From Magicicada septendecula (Eukaryota > Arthropoda > Insecta > Hemiptera > Cicadidae): DNA of 64,000 nucleotides. The stretch is taken from contig CM068369.1 of assembly GCA_034769895.1 (NCBI GenBank), forward strand, positions 430,367,479-430,431,478. The letters are read 5' to 3'. A program made the position numbers and the translations under genes. The notes beneath the pieces are model-generated. The model saw nothing but the letters and a program-made list of their open reading frames with translations. It ran no database searches and was not told the origin of the DNA. Shown here one piece after another: positions 1-14,872 of this stretch (position 1 is its first letter; every line of letters starts with the position of its first letter).

Positions 1-186
1 TATAAAGTATAAATATTTACAAGAAGAATTTTCAGTTTTCAAAATTTAAATATATTTTTATAAAACAATGGGTTCTTCATTGAGGTGGGGACTTGACGAC
101 AGTGACAGGGCTTTCCACCAAATTCAGCAGAGTGACAGGTAGGCCCAACTCTGATTGGCTCCTCAGATTTCCCCAGCGTTAGTAGG

Positions 187-734
187 TTCTATGAAAATAT
201 TTTATTTCAAAAATGATTTTAAATATAAATCTTAGATGTTTTATAAATCTCATGTTTTATGTTTTAACATGGGTAATTTTTTATATGACGAACCATAACT
301 GCCGTAAATTCAAACAGAATCAAATAATTTTTTACATATGTGCCTGAGCTATAGAGAACTCAATGTCTGTTGATTTTGGTGAAGATCGGTTACGGGGAAA
401 GGGCAGTTTACCGGAAACATTTTTTGTTGTAACATGAGTAAAGTACTTAATTTTGATAAAGTATCCTGATAAGATCTTAATAATCCACTGTAGAAACGTA
501 GATGAAATATCTATAAATGAAGAGGCTAGTTGAACGGGCTGGGGGTAATTTTCTATAAATCAAAATTATAGTTGAAGGGGGAGGGGATAATTTTTTTTTA
601 TATGTGTACTACGTTATTGGCAACAAAGAAGTATTTTTTTGTTAAAATTCCTTCCCTGGCTGTTTGGCTGAAAATGATTTTAAATATAAATCTTAGAATA
701 TGGAAGTCATGTATGGTTCTCCATACCGATATTT
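187..734 (-). repeat. Partial inverted copy of the 162-bp-repeat element
   Basis: Read on the minus strand, this begins with the same terminal hairpin (GTATGG-agaa-CCATAC) as the element at 45838-47778 and follows it through the left arm (GTTTCTACAGTGGATTA region) into one internal repeat unit (AACCGATCTTCACCAAAATC). It holds only one repeat unit against eight in the other copy. A 27-bp piece at 671-697 recurs at 210-236, so the far end may carry a second, nested start. No coding potential is seen. The 1-186 flank holds a short GC-richer stretch of no recognised origin. Confidence 0.7.
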
Positions 735-1300
735 TGTTTTCTGCATGAAAGAGGACGTGACAAATTCGTTTACATAATTTACAGAAGTGCTAAGAGAAAT
801 TATTTAATCTTTATTCAGGCGGACTATACACTCTATCGCACAAACACTCTAATTATCAACTTGTTCTGCACTGTCCGCAGGTTGACTGCCAGCTGCTGAC
901 CTTCCGCTTATTTCTTTAAAGAGACTGAAATTTACATCATTCAGTTTTTTATTAATGTTTTAGATCCTTGGGTTTCCTATGCTTCCTGTGTATCATCGTT
1001 TCCCTCAGAGTAGCATCGATTGTCGTTTAGATAACTCCATCATGCCCTAAGACTGTAATCAGTTGTCTATTCAACTTACAATATTCTTTTCACCATCTGC
1101 TCTGTGCTGACTTTTGTTATCATCAGAATTTTGTTAATACAAAATTTGTCCATCCTCGTATTTCCATTAGCTTTCTATGAAACTCCTCTTAGATTTGTAG
1201 TGACTGTCAATCAATCAATTTTTCGGTGAAGGGTACGTGAGGATCGGTCAAAAATACAATGTACATTCTTCGTATTGTTTAAATTAGCAGCCATCCTTAC
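735..1300. other. No recognised feature
   Basis: AT-rich sequence. I see no coding signature, repeat partner or structured element here. Confidence 0.5.
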
Positions 1301-1450
1301 TATTTCTTTTATGAATTTGCTAACTGCTACAATTTTTATTGTTCGACAAAGCTTTTCGTCATCACTGACATCATCAGGTTTTAAACAACGTTGTTTAAGC
1401 TTTATCGAACAATAAAAATTGTAGCAGTTAGCAAATTCATAAAAGAAATA
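1301..1450. repeat. Foldback inverted repeat with 54-bp arms
   Basis: Arms 1301-1354 and 1397-1450 are reverse complements with a single mismatch, separated by 42 bases. The spacer contains a perfect 18-bp palindrome (TTAAACAACGTTGTTTAA, 1381-1398, overlapping the second arm) and a hammerhead-like motif on the minus strand. An 81-codon open frame across the arms is a by-product of the symmetry. It could be a small foldback transposon or the product of an inverted duplication. Confidence 0.85.
1351..1378 (-). ncRNA. Hammerhead-like motif (a), degenerate
   Basis: On the minus strand: CTGATGA, one extra T, a 4-bp stem GTCA/TGAC closed by a GTGA tetraloop, then GAAA and the palindrome AAGCTT followed by T. 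This is the order of a hammerhead core except for the inserted T after CTGATGA. No convincing outer stem is seen. It sits in the loop of the 1301-1450 foldback. Confidence 0.35.
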
Positions 1451-1489
1451 ATACAATGTACAGATACACAGATTTTAACTTATTTGTGT

Positions 1490-1523
1490 CGACGTTTCGA
1501 CAGTGTTTAATGTCATCTTCAGG
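1490..1523 (-). ncRNA. Hammerhead-like motif (b)
   Basis: On the minus strand: CTGAAGA, one extra T, stem GACA/TGTC with an 8-base loop, then GAAACGTC. The GTC would be the cleavage triplet, with stem III reduced to the palindrome ACGT. The outer stem is only 3 bp (GTC/GAC). Motifs of this type are common at the ends of Penelope-like elements; no Penelope coding sequence is visible next to this one. Confidence 0.4.
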
Positions 1524-1661
1524 ACCTGTGTATGAATACAAAAGAAATATCAAACACAACAGAACAATTATTTGAGTGAAGTGTTTGTGTTTGTGTGTGT
1601 GCGCACACGCGTGTGTAGCCTATGTAGGTATCATTGTATATGTGAAGGAGTTGAGATAGTT

Positions 1662-1877
1662 TGTTTTACATCTTCAAATGTTTTCTTTCTAGACAACGAG
1701 AAAATTATAATATCACAGAACTTAATTTATACACTATTACAATTTTAATTACTCATAATGTAATGGTATTTTATAATTAATTATAAAAGCAATAATCAAC
1801 AATTAAATATTTAAATTGTGTTTTACATATTCAAATGTTTTCTTCAAAGACAACGAGAAAATTATAATATCACAGAA
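1662..1877. repeat. Direct duplication, two ~59-bp copies 157 bp apart
   Basis: Copies at about 1662-1720 and 1819-1877 share the run GACAACGAGAAAATTATAAT plus flanking sequence, with a few differences. The spacer is AT-rich. The duplication is local and non-coding. Confidence 0.75.
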
Positions 1878-3927
1878 TTTTAACTATTAACTATTTGTAG
1901 AAACGTCCAAAACTAATAACTAATTTTAACGGCACAATATTTTTGTCGATATAGTTTTCTTAAAATAAAAATTTATATAAATTAACTGAAAGTTTTTTAA
2001 CTGTAAAATCATTGTAAAAAATCTGTTCTTTAATTTAAAACTAATTTTAAAGTAGTTGAGCAATGCATTTTATAGGTATACAATTTTATAGACATAACAA
2101 AACAACAATGTTGTTTATTGTCAACAATTTTTCACCACTTGGCTCAATATTTAGGAGATGTGCCTAGAACGTATGGATAATTTCGTTTTTGATGTTATTC
2201 TAGTAGTCAATGAAAAGATGAAAATTAAAGATTGGTATTGTATAATGCAAAAGTGTTTTCTAAGGTAAACGTATCCTTTAATTACCTACTTAAGTGAAGC
2301 TTTCCTAAATAAATCTGTATCTGATATTTACGTTAATACATGATATTACAGTTGGAAATTGATCAGTTTCCTGCATAAATTATTTAAAGTTAATGATTCC
2401 AGAAAAATTATCAAATATTCTATTACAAAAATTGTTACTAATACTATACTATACTAATACTAATACAAAAATCGTTGTTGTTAATAATACTATTAGGCAC
2501 AGAGCATTTATTGGTAGGCGAGATGAGTGGAAGCAGAAATTAAAAGAGACCAATGTTGATTTTGGGTTGTAGTAATAATAATATCGTAATAGGCATGGCC
2601 AGTTATGTTCATTTTGTGATATATATTGTACTTGTTGTACAGTGCAAAATATATGTGGAAGATTTCTATTTTCTCCTCAATACACTTAAAAATTGATATT
2701 ATACTAGCTTAGTTGTTATTAATTTAGTGAATATAATTTTTGCAGGCGTTTCAAATTACCTTCAAAGTAATTTCTTGTCCAGACAAGCACGCTCTTTCCT
2801 TATTCAAATAATTTGTAAACACTTTAACTCTTTAATACATTTTTACGCAGATTTTAAGTTACGGTAAGACGGAAGATTATAACAAATAACTTATTACAAT
2901 GTAATAACGCTTTCCGTGAAGCTTAGGTAGCCGCAAGCAAGTTAGCTCTGGAATGCTTTATGGAATTCAGAGATTTTCAGTTATCGTCCGGAGATGTTAT
3001 TACATTCTGGATAATAATTTAACCGTCCAGCAGACATTAAACACACATTGCGATAAACCTAGGCTAACAACTGAACTACAGTCGAGTAATAGCGTAAATG
3101 AAATTGTTTTCAATAAAATAACACAACCATAAATCGTTTACTACAACCTTCAAACTAAAAATACGGGTACAGGTAATTACAGCTCCTGGTTATAAAACCA
3201 GTGAAAAGTAAGTTTGTTGTTGTGGTAGTATTCATTGTTATAGGCTTCCAAGTGGCCATTCGATGCTTCGAAGATATGGCCATTATAGTGGTTTAGAAAA
3301 CGTTTGTGTTTTGCACGTTGTTAGTAACACATTCGTACCTTACTGAAACTGGGTACAAAAGTGTTTATAGTTTTGTATACTTCACTGAAAAGAAGGTTTT
3401 GAAACAACGTGTTCGTAACTGGATCTTTTTTTACATTTTTTATAATGTGTAAAGATTGACGGTACTATGTTAATTAATGTCAAAACAGAAAGAAACTTAA
3501 CCTTTACTTGTGGTAAATGGAATTACAAAGTTATAAAAACTATAAGTGATAGCAATATTTTCGGTACAATGCGTATTTCTCGCGTATCTATATTGTGTAA
3601 ATATAGATATAGACCGAAGTAAACGTGTATAAACAGTAAACTGGTCATGTAAATTAAAATACTAAGAATAAAGTGTATTATTACAGTTAAAATTATTTCA
3701 GATAATTATTTCATAAACATAAATTGAAAATTTACATAACAAATTTTTTTTATATAGCTATTTATAACACACAAACCTTTAGATATTATATTTATTCTGT
3801 TATAAAACGAATAAACATAAAAGTGCTTGTTCTTAACTTGCTGAGTTAAATAAGTTCCAATTCAGCTAAATGTAATAAGCAAGCAAAGGGAGCAAAAAAG
3901 TAACAGAAATGAAATAACAATTCATAA
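1878..3927. other. No recognised feature
   Basis: AT-rich intergenic sequence. It has only short simple structures, for example a perfect 10-bp hairpin TATCTATATT/AATATAGATA at 3585-3609. Confidence 0.5.
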
Positions 3928-4467
3928 TGTTACGACGGTCTACTGATCGACGTATGGTACAGTGGAAAACAAAATACAAGACACCAATTAAGTCACTAAT
4001 CACCAGCTATCATTATCATAATTACACGGTTTGTAATTAACAAGACATTCTCTTAAAACAAATCAATTAAAAATTGTTCATACGCAATAAAAATGTCTAC
4101 TAATCTAAAAACACAGTTGTATTACAATCGTCCCGCACAATTATAAAACACACAACACTTCGCCACAATACTAAAAACCGCATTCCAATAATTCGCAACT
4201 CAAACTGAAACTGAAATTCTCTGAGTACTTGTATTTATATCCCGCTGAGGTTCCAGAATATTCGTTAACTGCGGATCAAGAATGCTACTAGTAAACACCA
4301 GAACATAATTGGTTGCGGCCTTACACACAGCAGGAGCGGACCGGTGAGTCGGGAACAATGTCGCAACGCATGTCGAGAATCATAACATAAGCATAGGCCT
4401 GTAACATAACAGCCGAATTCCACTGGATCGTTCGAGAAACACTTAGATTTTCTGTAATTTCGTAACA
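3928..4467 (-). mobile_element. Solo LTR, copy 1 of the TGTTACGACG family
   Basis: Plus-strand boundaries are TGTTACGACGG...CGTAACA, with ends that form a short inverted repeat. Flanks ATAA (3924-3927) and ATAT (4468-4471) fit a 4-bp target duplication with one change. On the minus strand a TATA-like box (GATATAAATAC) lies mid-element and the 3' part carries the family block GTTTTCCACTGTACC. It has no coding capacity. The 4-bp duplication, AT-rich target, TG...CA ends and internal TATA box suggest a Ty3/gypsy-type LTR; no internal retrotransposon region adjoins it. Confidence 0.75.
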
Positions 4468-7400
4468 ATATTAAGCTAGCAAATTTAAATTATAGGCCTA
4501 TTATCTTAATGGATGTTCAATATGTGTCAACACGTTAGAAAGGAATCTGTCTGCAGAAAATATCTGTTTTAAGTTAAATACCTCGATTCGTGAATTTGAA
4601 CACAAATATTCTAGACACGAAGAAAGACAGAAGCAAACAGACTAACATAAGATTATTTCCTGAATCGGTGCTCTGCGATTGAGGCTCGATGTCATCGTAA
4701 ACGGTACCGTGTTTACTAGAAGAGAATTTCAAACTTCAGATCGCCGTACAAACAAGTAGAAAATTTGCATGGTAGAAAGTTACAAACAAGTAGAAACAAG
4801 TACAACGTTTGCATTGTAACCATACAATATAAATGGTTGGTATTGCACATATGACGCAAATAGCAATTAGAAGTTAGAGATTACAAAACATTAATTGTTT
4901 AATGGAAATGATAAAGAAATAATTTGAGGTTAAGGAATCGACAGTTTTAAAACTTGAGTTTCTTATATGTTGAAAAGAGATCAACACAAAGAAACGGTTG
5001 AGTACGAGGTTGTAGAATCTGTATTCAGATGAAAAGTAGTAGAGTTGCAACAGTGCTATTTCTGTTTGTGATTATAACCACTAACCACTAATAAAATTTA
5101 TTAATTAAATTTTTTTCTGATATAATTTTGAGTGTAATCAATTTATTACTATAAAGTTATTACTATATTTGCTTGCGTTATATATAATAAGAGTTAACTA
5201 TTATAGTAGTTGAGTTATTTATTATTAAATAGTTTTACTTGGAACAAATAACGTTTTTGTCAGTCAGAAATGTCTAAAAGTTATCTTCTTAATTTTATAG
5301 AGCGGATGTGTCCCGACAGCTCGTGTCATGTTCTGTTTCGAAAATTCTTCTTCTTCTTCTTCTCCTTTTCCTCTTCGTTATTTTACTCCTACCTGTGATA
5401 AAACGTTCTTCAATTTTATAGACTTCCTTCAGGAAGTTTATAAATAGTCTAATAAATCTTTGCTTTTCTAGTAGCCACTACTCAATAAAATTAATCTTTT
5501 CTTTTCCAATCTTGCTTAAAGTTTTTAAACTTATTTCTTCTATAATAACTTTCGTATGGTCATATTCCTAATTCTGTTTCTCCTAGATCATCAGCTGTTC
5601 GCCTCAAAAGTCTTATTTCTGTCTGCAAATTACTATTATTGTTCCTCTAGCAGGATGAGGTTTTCTGTCACATATAATAACGATGGCAGATAAAATGCCG
5701 TGCATTTTCTTGGTGGAAGCAAAAATTGACAACTTCTGCAGCAAGTAAATAGTATATTGTAATAGCTCAATAATAAAACCTAAATACAAACATAAAATAA
5801 CACAACAGATTGATAATCAAACAAATTCAAAGCAATACAGAACCCTAGCCTGTTTTAATATATTTTTGAAATACAAAGTAATCCCTACTAAACTTTAGTA
5901 CGAATTCTTCTATAATAAGGCAAAAACATTCATCGAATCAGCTCACAACACGGCAACTAACGGAACTCCATTTATCGCTAACCAATAACAATAACCAATC
6001 AAAACATAAATACTTCAGCAGACAATACACAGAGCATTATGCTCGAAATATGCCTCGAGTAGAGGTGGCGTATTTTAGTTGTCACAACAGAGCATACACG
6101 CGGATATTCTAAAACATACAGGCTTACACAACTGCGGAAATTTTCACTGTCCGAGACAACTAGGTTATTAGTTAAAACTTTCGAGTTTGTCGGGCGTGAC
6201 CTGTTGTTACAAACAACCTCTTCGTCATTGCCTGATGTTTAGTCATAATTAAAATAGGGATCGATAGCAGGATGTTTTATACAAACACCTATAACAAAGA
6301 TTCTTAAATTCCGGAGACAAACTATATAAAAGCTGATTTCCACCTGATTGGATCGCTTCAAGCATCAGATGAGTCCGGCATGGCAAGAGCTTACCTAAAA
6401 TTATTGGCATAAGCTATTCAATCATATGCAAGTTTAGTAAAGGAAAGTTTGTCTGGAGTCTCACTCGAGCTGTTTAAACGTCAGGAAGTAAAGATGAGAA
6501 CGTTGTTAATAACAGATCACGCCTGAAACCCCGGAAATTTTGACAAATAAGTGAAGAAATAAATTTTAGTAAGGAATATAATGTATGGTTTATGTTATAT
6601 ATTCCTTACGTTTGTTGAAAATTAGCCCGTTTGTGTTCAAAACAGAATTCAAGACAAAAATTCCGGGAACTCAAAATGTTGAACAAATTCAGTAGTTCTG
6701 TATGCTGTTTTAACTGAAATATACAAAAACGTCGATTTAAGAGCTGTAGTTTGCGATAAACTAAAGAATCATTTAATGAATTCTTAAATTAATTTAAATT
6801 AAATTAAATTTTAATTTAAATTAAAAACAAGACGTGAGAGTTTTATATTCTAAATGAAAAAAAATTATAAAAACAATTAATTATTATAAAATATTTAATT
6901 TAATTTTGTTTTACTCTGAACAAATTGTTGGCATCACTGACTAAATACACTAAAATCTAATCTGAATGTGACTCATTGTTTTTCACAAATAATGTTGTTT
7001 TCTTAGTAAAGTTGTTGTTTGAATTGTATTTGTAACTAGCCCTTAAATTTTATCTGTTTTTATTGGGAAAAGTGCCTGTTTTTTACTGGAAGAAGTCTCA
7101 CTTAAAATATGAATGGGCATATATTTTTAACAATATGGAGCTCTTGCACATTATACTCATCATGTGAGGCAATTTTTAAAGTGCACCTTTTGCTAGAAAA
7201 CAAAGTGGTTGTAGAGGACCTGTAACTGGCCACCAAGTTCTTACACACCTGACTCAATTAATGCTCATAGGATTTGATGAAAAGTGAAGTTTCTAGACAG
7301 AATACACCAGATGAACTGATTTCTCGAATTTTAAATACTGCCATTCTTATTCAGGGAAGTAAAGATTATCTAAGACGAGCAATACAAAAATTTCAAAAAT

Positions 7401-7529
7401 GAGTTACAAAGTACATTGAATTTAATAACAGAGCTATTGAATTGAACATTCATTAAAAGTAATGAAATTCAGTTTATGTTTTTCAATATTTTGTAACTCG
7501 TCTATGTAACTACTTTGAAAGAAGGTACC
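4468..7529. other. Mostly unclassified AT-rich sequence
   Basis: No coding signature found. It includes the dispersed block at 5035-5100 (listed separately) and an AT-only palindromic stretch around 6787-6826, where TAATTTAAATTA occurs twice. Confidence 0.5.
5035..5100 (+). repeat. Dispersed ~65-bp block shared with 20590-20645
   Basis: GCAACAGTG...TTCTGTTTG..ATTATAACCACTAAC is common to this site and to the sequence just after the hammerhead-like motif at 20533-20580. This is likely a fragment of the same element end. The hammerhead-like part is missing here. Confidence 0.6.
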
Positions 7530-8913
7530 TTGATTTAAAAATTAGTAAGCAACCGGTCCAGATAATATAAGCTCAGAACTTATTAAATATGGTGGTATTT
7601 TGTTACAATGAAGGATCCTACATTTGCTTAATATGTGCTGGCATGAGACACGCATACCACAAGAATGGAAAATGTCGAAGGTGTCCCTTTTTAAGAAGGT
7701 AGACAAAAGAGACACCAACAATTACAGAGGTATTAGTCTCCTAAATTCTTGTTATTAAATTATTCGCACGTACTGTAACAACAAGACTACAAAACATAGT
7801 AGAAACACTTTTCGAGGAAGAATAACATGGTTTTAGGATAGGACGCTCTTGCGTAGGCTGCATATTTACCATACAACAAGTGATAGAAAAAGGACGTGAA
7901 ACAAATTTAGAAACACATATTGTCTTTATCGATTTCAACAAAGCTTTTAATAGAGTGATCAGACCGAAGTTATGGGACATACTTGAAAATAAAGGTATAC
8001 CACAACACCTAGTTCAGGCTATAAAGAGTTTATATAGACACACTGCGATAATCAAAGACGAAGGACAAAATCTATCCTGATTGAAACAAACCATGGCGTA
8101 AGACAAGGTTGTTGTCTGTCACCATTACTTTTTAACCATTACCTAGATGATCTCCTTAAAAAATGGAAAGAACAGACCCCTAACGGTGTTAAAAGCTTGA
8201 AAACTCTTCTCTTCGCAGATGACCAAGCTATATTCGCCACTTCAGAGGACGATCTCTAGCGAGCAATATAAATCTTACATAAAATAGGAAAAGAACATAG
8301 CTGTAACATATCTGAATCAAAGACAAAAGTAATGGCCTTTATAGGAGATGAAACGGTTCGGACCAAATATGCATATACAACACATTCATGGAACAAGTAA
8401 GACATTTCAACTATCTTGGACTAGACGTTACTTATAATCAAGATAGTGATATAGAAAATAAAGTGACGAATTTCACAAGAATGTGTGGAACGAATTGGAG
8501 ACCGTTGGAAAATAAATGTAGAAAAGAAACCCAAATAAAATTGTATAAAACAATGGCAAACCTACACTGGGTCTGAAACTTGGGTCACAAAGAAAAAAGA
8601 TGAACAGAAGATACAAACAGCAGAAATGAAATTTCTGAGATCAGTTAAAACGTGTAATAGACGAGATCATGTAAGAAATGAAGAGCTAAGAAGTGATTTA
8701 GATAATTTTGCAATTAATGAAAGCATTAAAGAATACAGAAGAAATGGATTGAACACATCAATAGAATGGAAGAAAGTAGAATACCGAAGATGACGAAAGT
8801 TTACAACCCTAGAGGCAAAAGAAAAGTTGGTAAATCTAAGAAAAGGTGGACAGTGGAATAGGAACTGGCCGGTAAAGCGTAAAACCGTTAAGAACATGAT
8901 GATGATGATGATT
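7530..8913 (+). mobile_element. 5'-truncated, decayed LINE with reverse transcriptase
   Basis: Conceptual translation in shifting frames gives the landmarks of a LINE reverse transcriptase in order: PGPDNI..ELIKYGG, NNYRGISLLN, the motif-A region FIDFNKAFNRV (about 7922-7955), RQGCCLSPLLF, the catalytic FADD box (8212-8223), NYLGLDVT, and the C-terminal GSETWV...IQTAEMKFLRSVK..NRRDH. The longest open pieces are 7880-8080 and 8388-8576; stops and frameshifts break the rest. The element ends in an (ATG)n tail at 8895-8911, as in several LINE clades with microsatellite tails (for example RTE). The clade is not certain. The 5' half, including the endonuclease, is absent. Confidence 0.88.
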
Positions 8914-11070
<2,157 letters not shown>

Positions 11071-11100
11071 GTATTTCTTCTCTTCTCTCTATCTGTCTGT

Positions 11101-13089
11101 GTAGGCCTATTTATCAATACTTACCTCTTATCTCCTAAATCCCTTCTACAACATTTTTTGTTTTTGTTTCCCAAATCACTAACTTCCCCGTCCACTCTTT
11201 TCTCTTTCGTAGCCTGTTTATAAACATGCAATGAGCAGACAAAATTGAAACAGTAAACATAATTGAAAATTGAAGTATATATTGTTACTTCACGATATTG
11301 TTTTTTTGTGAATAACGTGAATTATATATTACTTAGTCGAGAAAAACCGCAGCGATGTGGAAACTCCTAAATAAAAAAGTAATATTTTATCCTAAATTCC
11401 TAAAATATTTTTCACAGGAAATGTGTTGTCGCGCAGTACAAAATAAAATGTTAAACGAAATAATTGTAAAAACACAGACGCAGATGCAGACACACACACG
11501 CACGCACGTATGCAGAATTTGTGTATTACGTGTTATGTATTAAGTTCCTTCATAAACTAGAGGTTAACTTCCCGCCACCTGAAACAAAATTTTGGCTGGG
11601 GACCCGGTGGGTGCGAATTATCTTCCCTCGAACAAAAACAGAAAGTTTAACAAGACTAGACCCAAGCGTTATGAATTTCAACATGTGTGTATGTAATATT
11701 ATGTATATACATATATAGTGTGTTTTGTGTGTGTGTTTGTGTTTTTTTTTATACTTAGCCCAGGTGTAAAGGTGTAATTTGTAACCACACAAATATGCCA
11801 CACTACATTTATTTAAAGACGTTTCAGTATAAATATTGAACGCAACTGTAGTGTTATTAATTACCGGCTAGGTCGTAGGTTCGTTTCGTTCAATATTAAT
11901 TGTCGCATAAATAAATCATGTTCTTAGTTGAGAGAAGGGAGATTTTAATGACAAGATTAACTACTTAAATATATAAAAAGAGACTCATTTATTCATAATT
12001 TTTTAAAAATTAATATTGAAAAGAAACAAATTTACATTTAAATATCTTCTTATGTAAGAAGATGTTTACAAAGCATAAAGCCATATTACACGTTTATGTT
12101 ACATCTTTTAAAAGCAAACAGTAACCATTTTGCTGGAAGGTTCGATAGGTTGTTACGTTTAATAAGGCGGTAAACGTGTGTGGTTACGATCGAGCCTCGA
12201 TACTTTTCCCTTGCTTATCATTCAGCACCGAAAATCAATTTTTTCTGGTACCTATACAAATACCTATTACACTTATGCCTCTATAAAACGCATACAAATT
12301 GCTGAAAGTTTGGAAAATTGCTTTCGTAGCACCACTCAGTCCACTATTATGCACGTTGACATAGAGAAACATTTTCCTACTAGTAATCAACAGCGGCGCT
12401 CAGTCAGTTTTCGATAAGTTTGGGTTACGCGGTTTATGTATTTTCATTTCCAACACTTCATATCTCACAGTTCCCTCGTTTCGCATACATTTCTTTATCA
12501 CACAAACGTATTAATGTACAGATATGTATTTATTCAGATCATGTTTGCAACTAATAGTGATCTGTCCATAGAATTCAAAACATCCGATTCTCGTCAGCTT
12601 CTATTTTGACTACGTCATGTAGACTTTTTGTATGTTTTATGTTTGTATGTTTTTGTATATCATGTAGATATATTTTATGTTCTGCATAAAAATGTTAAGT
12701 GAAATATAAATCTACATACATACATAAGAACTCCTGCTCTTACAGCTTACAGGACTGGGACAACGAGCGAAAACCATTGAGGCCGAGTGCACCTCACAGT
12801 AGGGAGTAAGCAATGATTCGTTCGCCGTGTCATTCTTGCAAACGTTTTTGATATTTCTTATTTTTCTACTAAAGATGGCTTCCAAAGATGAGACTGAAAT
12901 GTTTTGACACGAAAACATAAGCAATCGACCACGGCACAACAGGCCGGAATATAATAGTTTTAGCAATGTTGACCGGGATCGTGATAGCCATCATAACAAA
13001 AATAAATAATTTGACATAATTCATTAAAATTATGAGCATTACATCGCTAAATAACTATTCAAATTGCATATACATAAATTAAAAGAAGA
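11101..13089. other. No recognised gene
   Basis: AT-rich non-coding sequence with short CA/TG-rich patches near 11490-11510 and 11715-11740. The stretch 12720-12960 is more GC-balanced and could be part of an unidentified repeat, but nothing in it was recognised. Confidence 0.45.
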
Positions 13090-13620
13090 AATACGGGATC
13101 TCACTACCCCGGCTGACGCCATTCGGTAGCCGTGCCTTTCGCCCACACCAATATTGGTCATAGCTCCAGCTGGTTGTATCCTTAAGGGGGCTATGGAACT
13201 TTACCTCAATCGTGGGGTTAGGCCGGTGCATACACAATTACACTTCACGTTCGAATCTGATTAACTGAATCGATGACCTGAAACCACGGGCATTGGAAAC
13301 CGCGAGGTGTAAAAGTGCCTAATTGCGGGAGCCATTCACACTGGCGTAGGAGCTCACCGTTCCGGCCGACATCGCCTACGGGCAGTCAAGCCTCTGACCA
13401 AACCACCGCGACTCCAAGTTCCTCCGTGTGAATCCTTAAGAGAGCCACAGAGCCGCGTCTCAGGCTTGGAGACTGGCTGAAGCAATCTTAGAACTCTCCT
13501 CATACACGCAATCGTGTAGAGGTGAATCCCATGATAACGCCTTGTGTCACATAAACGACCGAGCTGCACCAACAGCCTCTAGCCGATCTACAGGAAGTAG
13601 TGGCTGCACCCGATTTAACC
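13090..13620. other. GC-rich island of unknown origin
   Basis: Base composition rises sharply against the AT-rich flanks and stays high through the tandem repeats that follow. No open frame in any direction reads like a known protein family. It may be the untranslated part of a retroelement or another dispersed repeat. It is not any rRNA segment I can recognise. A GTTCGAATC box-B-like string at 13249 has no credible tRNA fold around it. Confidence 0.5.
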
Positions 13621-13938
13621 TGGCCCGGACAAAGGCAACAAACCAGGGTGCAAGATGCCCGTGCATCTTCTATCTGTCTCTCTGTCGGTAACATCATATT
13701 CCGGATTCGTGTAACCTGGCGTTCGTCGTGGTCTGGCCCGGACAAAGGCAACAAACCAGGGTGCAAGATGCCCGTGCATCTTCTATCTGTCTCTCTGTCG
13801 GTAACATCATATTCCGGATTCGTGTAACCTGGCGTTCGTCGTGGTCTGGCCCGGACAAAGGCAACAAACCAGGGTGCAAGATGCCCGTGCATCTTCTATC
13901 TGTCTCTCTGTCGGTAACATCATATTCCGGATTCGTGG
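13621..13938. repeat. Three tandem units of 113 bp
   Basis: Units start at 13621, 13734 and 13847 with TGGCCCGGACAAAGGCAACA; the third stops at about 13938. The copies are nearly identical, which implies recent expansion. They lie at the right edge of the GC-rich island. Open frames of 60-130 codons here only reflect the repeat. Confidence 0.95.
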
Positions 13939-14868
13939 TTACATATTTCTAAATTAACATGCATTTAATACAGTGGAAACAATAATACAAATATTTATAT
14001 TCATTTGTTTAATTTTATAGAGAAGTCATGAAAATAATATACGTTCCATTCTTTACTTGTGTGGCGCTTATAAGCTTCAATATCGACACGTATGTATCTA
14101 CAATATGTATCATCATATCTATGCTTTTGTTACCTATTGTAGTAAATACTTCAAACAAAAAATTGACTTATAATATTATGTGTTAAACAAAAATGACTTT
14201 AATATAAGCTTTTTTTATTAATAATGAATTCTGCAAAGAGACGATAAGCAAACTCTGTACACTAAAACCACATGACTGTTTACTTAGCCATCTTTCCATC
14301 TCCTAGGTTTGACTTTGTGTAGAGGAGAAACAATTACATATGAAAAAAAATAAATACAGCATTACTTTTGTGTAAAGAACAATATACAATAAGTAATTTT
14401 AGCTTCATGAAAACTAGTTAATCTTTGAACTTGAAATACGCGCGCGCGCGTATACGTACTGCCTCTTTTATTTTTCAGTTGCTTTATTAGAAACAGTTTG
14501 TGTAAGTGGTCTGTAATATGTATGTTAATTCGAGTGTAACACAAATTCTGTTAAGTACTATCAAACTAAACAACGTAGCAGGTATCTTGAACAATGGAAG
14601 CGGACCCATGTCAACGTAAACAAACGGAACGAGAGAGCGAGACCCGAACAAAGCCAACACGGTACTGAACTTCAGAAGCAAGCAGTGAAGCGTTACATTG
14701 TTACCTCATCTGCCGTTGTCCTCGTTATGGCTGTAGATCACAGTTAATCTATAAGACACTATGAAATATTATGACAGAACCCATTAAGACGTTTGTTTCA
14801 TCAAATTATTAATCTTCTCACAAAAAACAGTGTAAGAATCCAAAAAATTGCACATCGTTAAATTAATA
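13939..14868. other. No recognised feature
   Basis: AT-rich sequence with a short alternating CG run (14439-14450, possible Z-DNA-forming). No coding signature. Confidence 0.5.
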
Positions 14869-14872
14869 ATAT

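Noticed and set aside
13240-13260. tRNA-like box B (GTTCGAATC), with a similar one at 58743
   Set aside because: No box A at the right distance and no cloverleaf could be drawn for either.
13354-13952. Several 60-130 codon frames in the GC-rich island
   Set aside because: They follow the 113-bp repeat and GC-rich composition, repeat themselves internally, and match no family I know.
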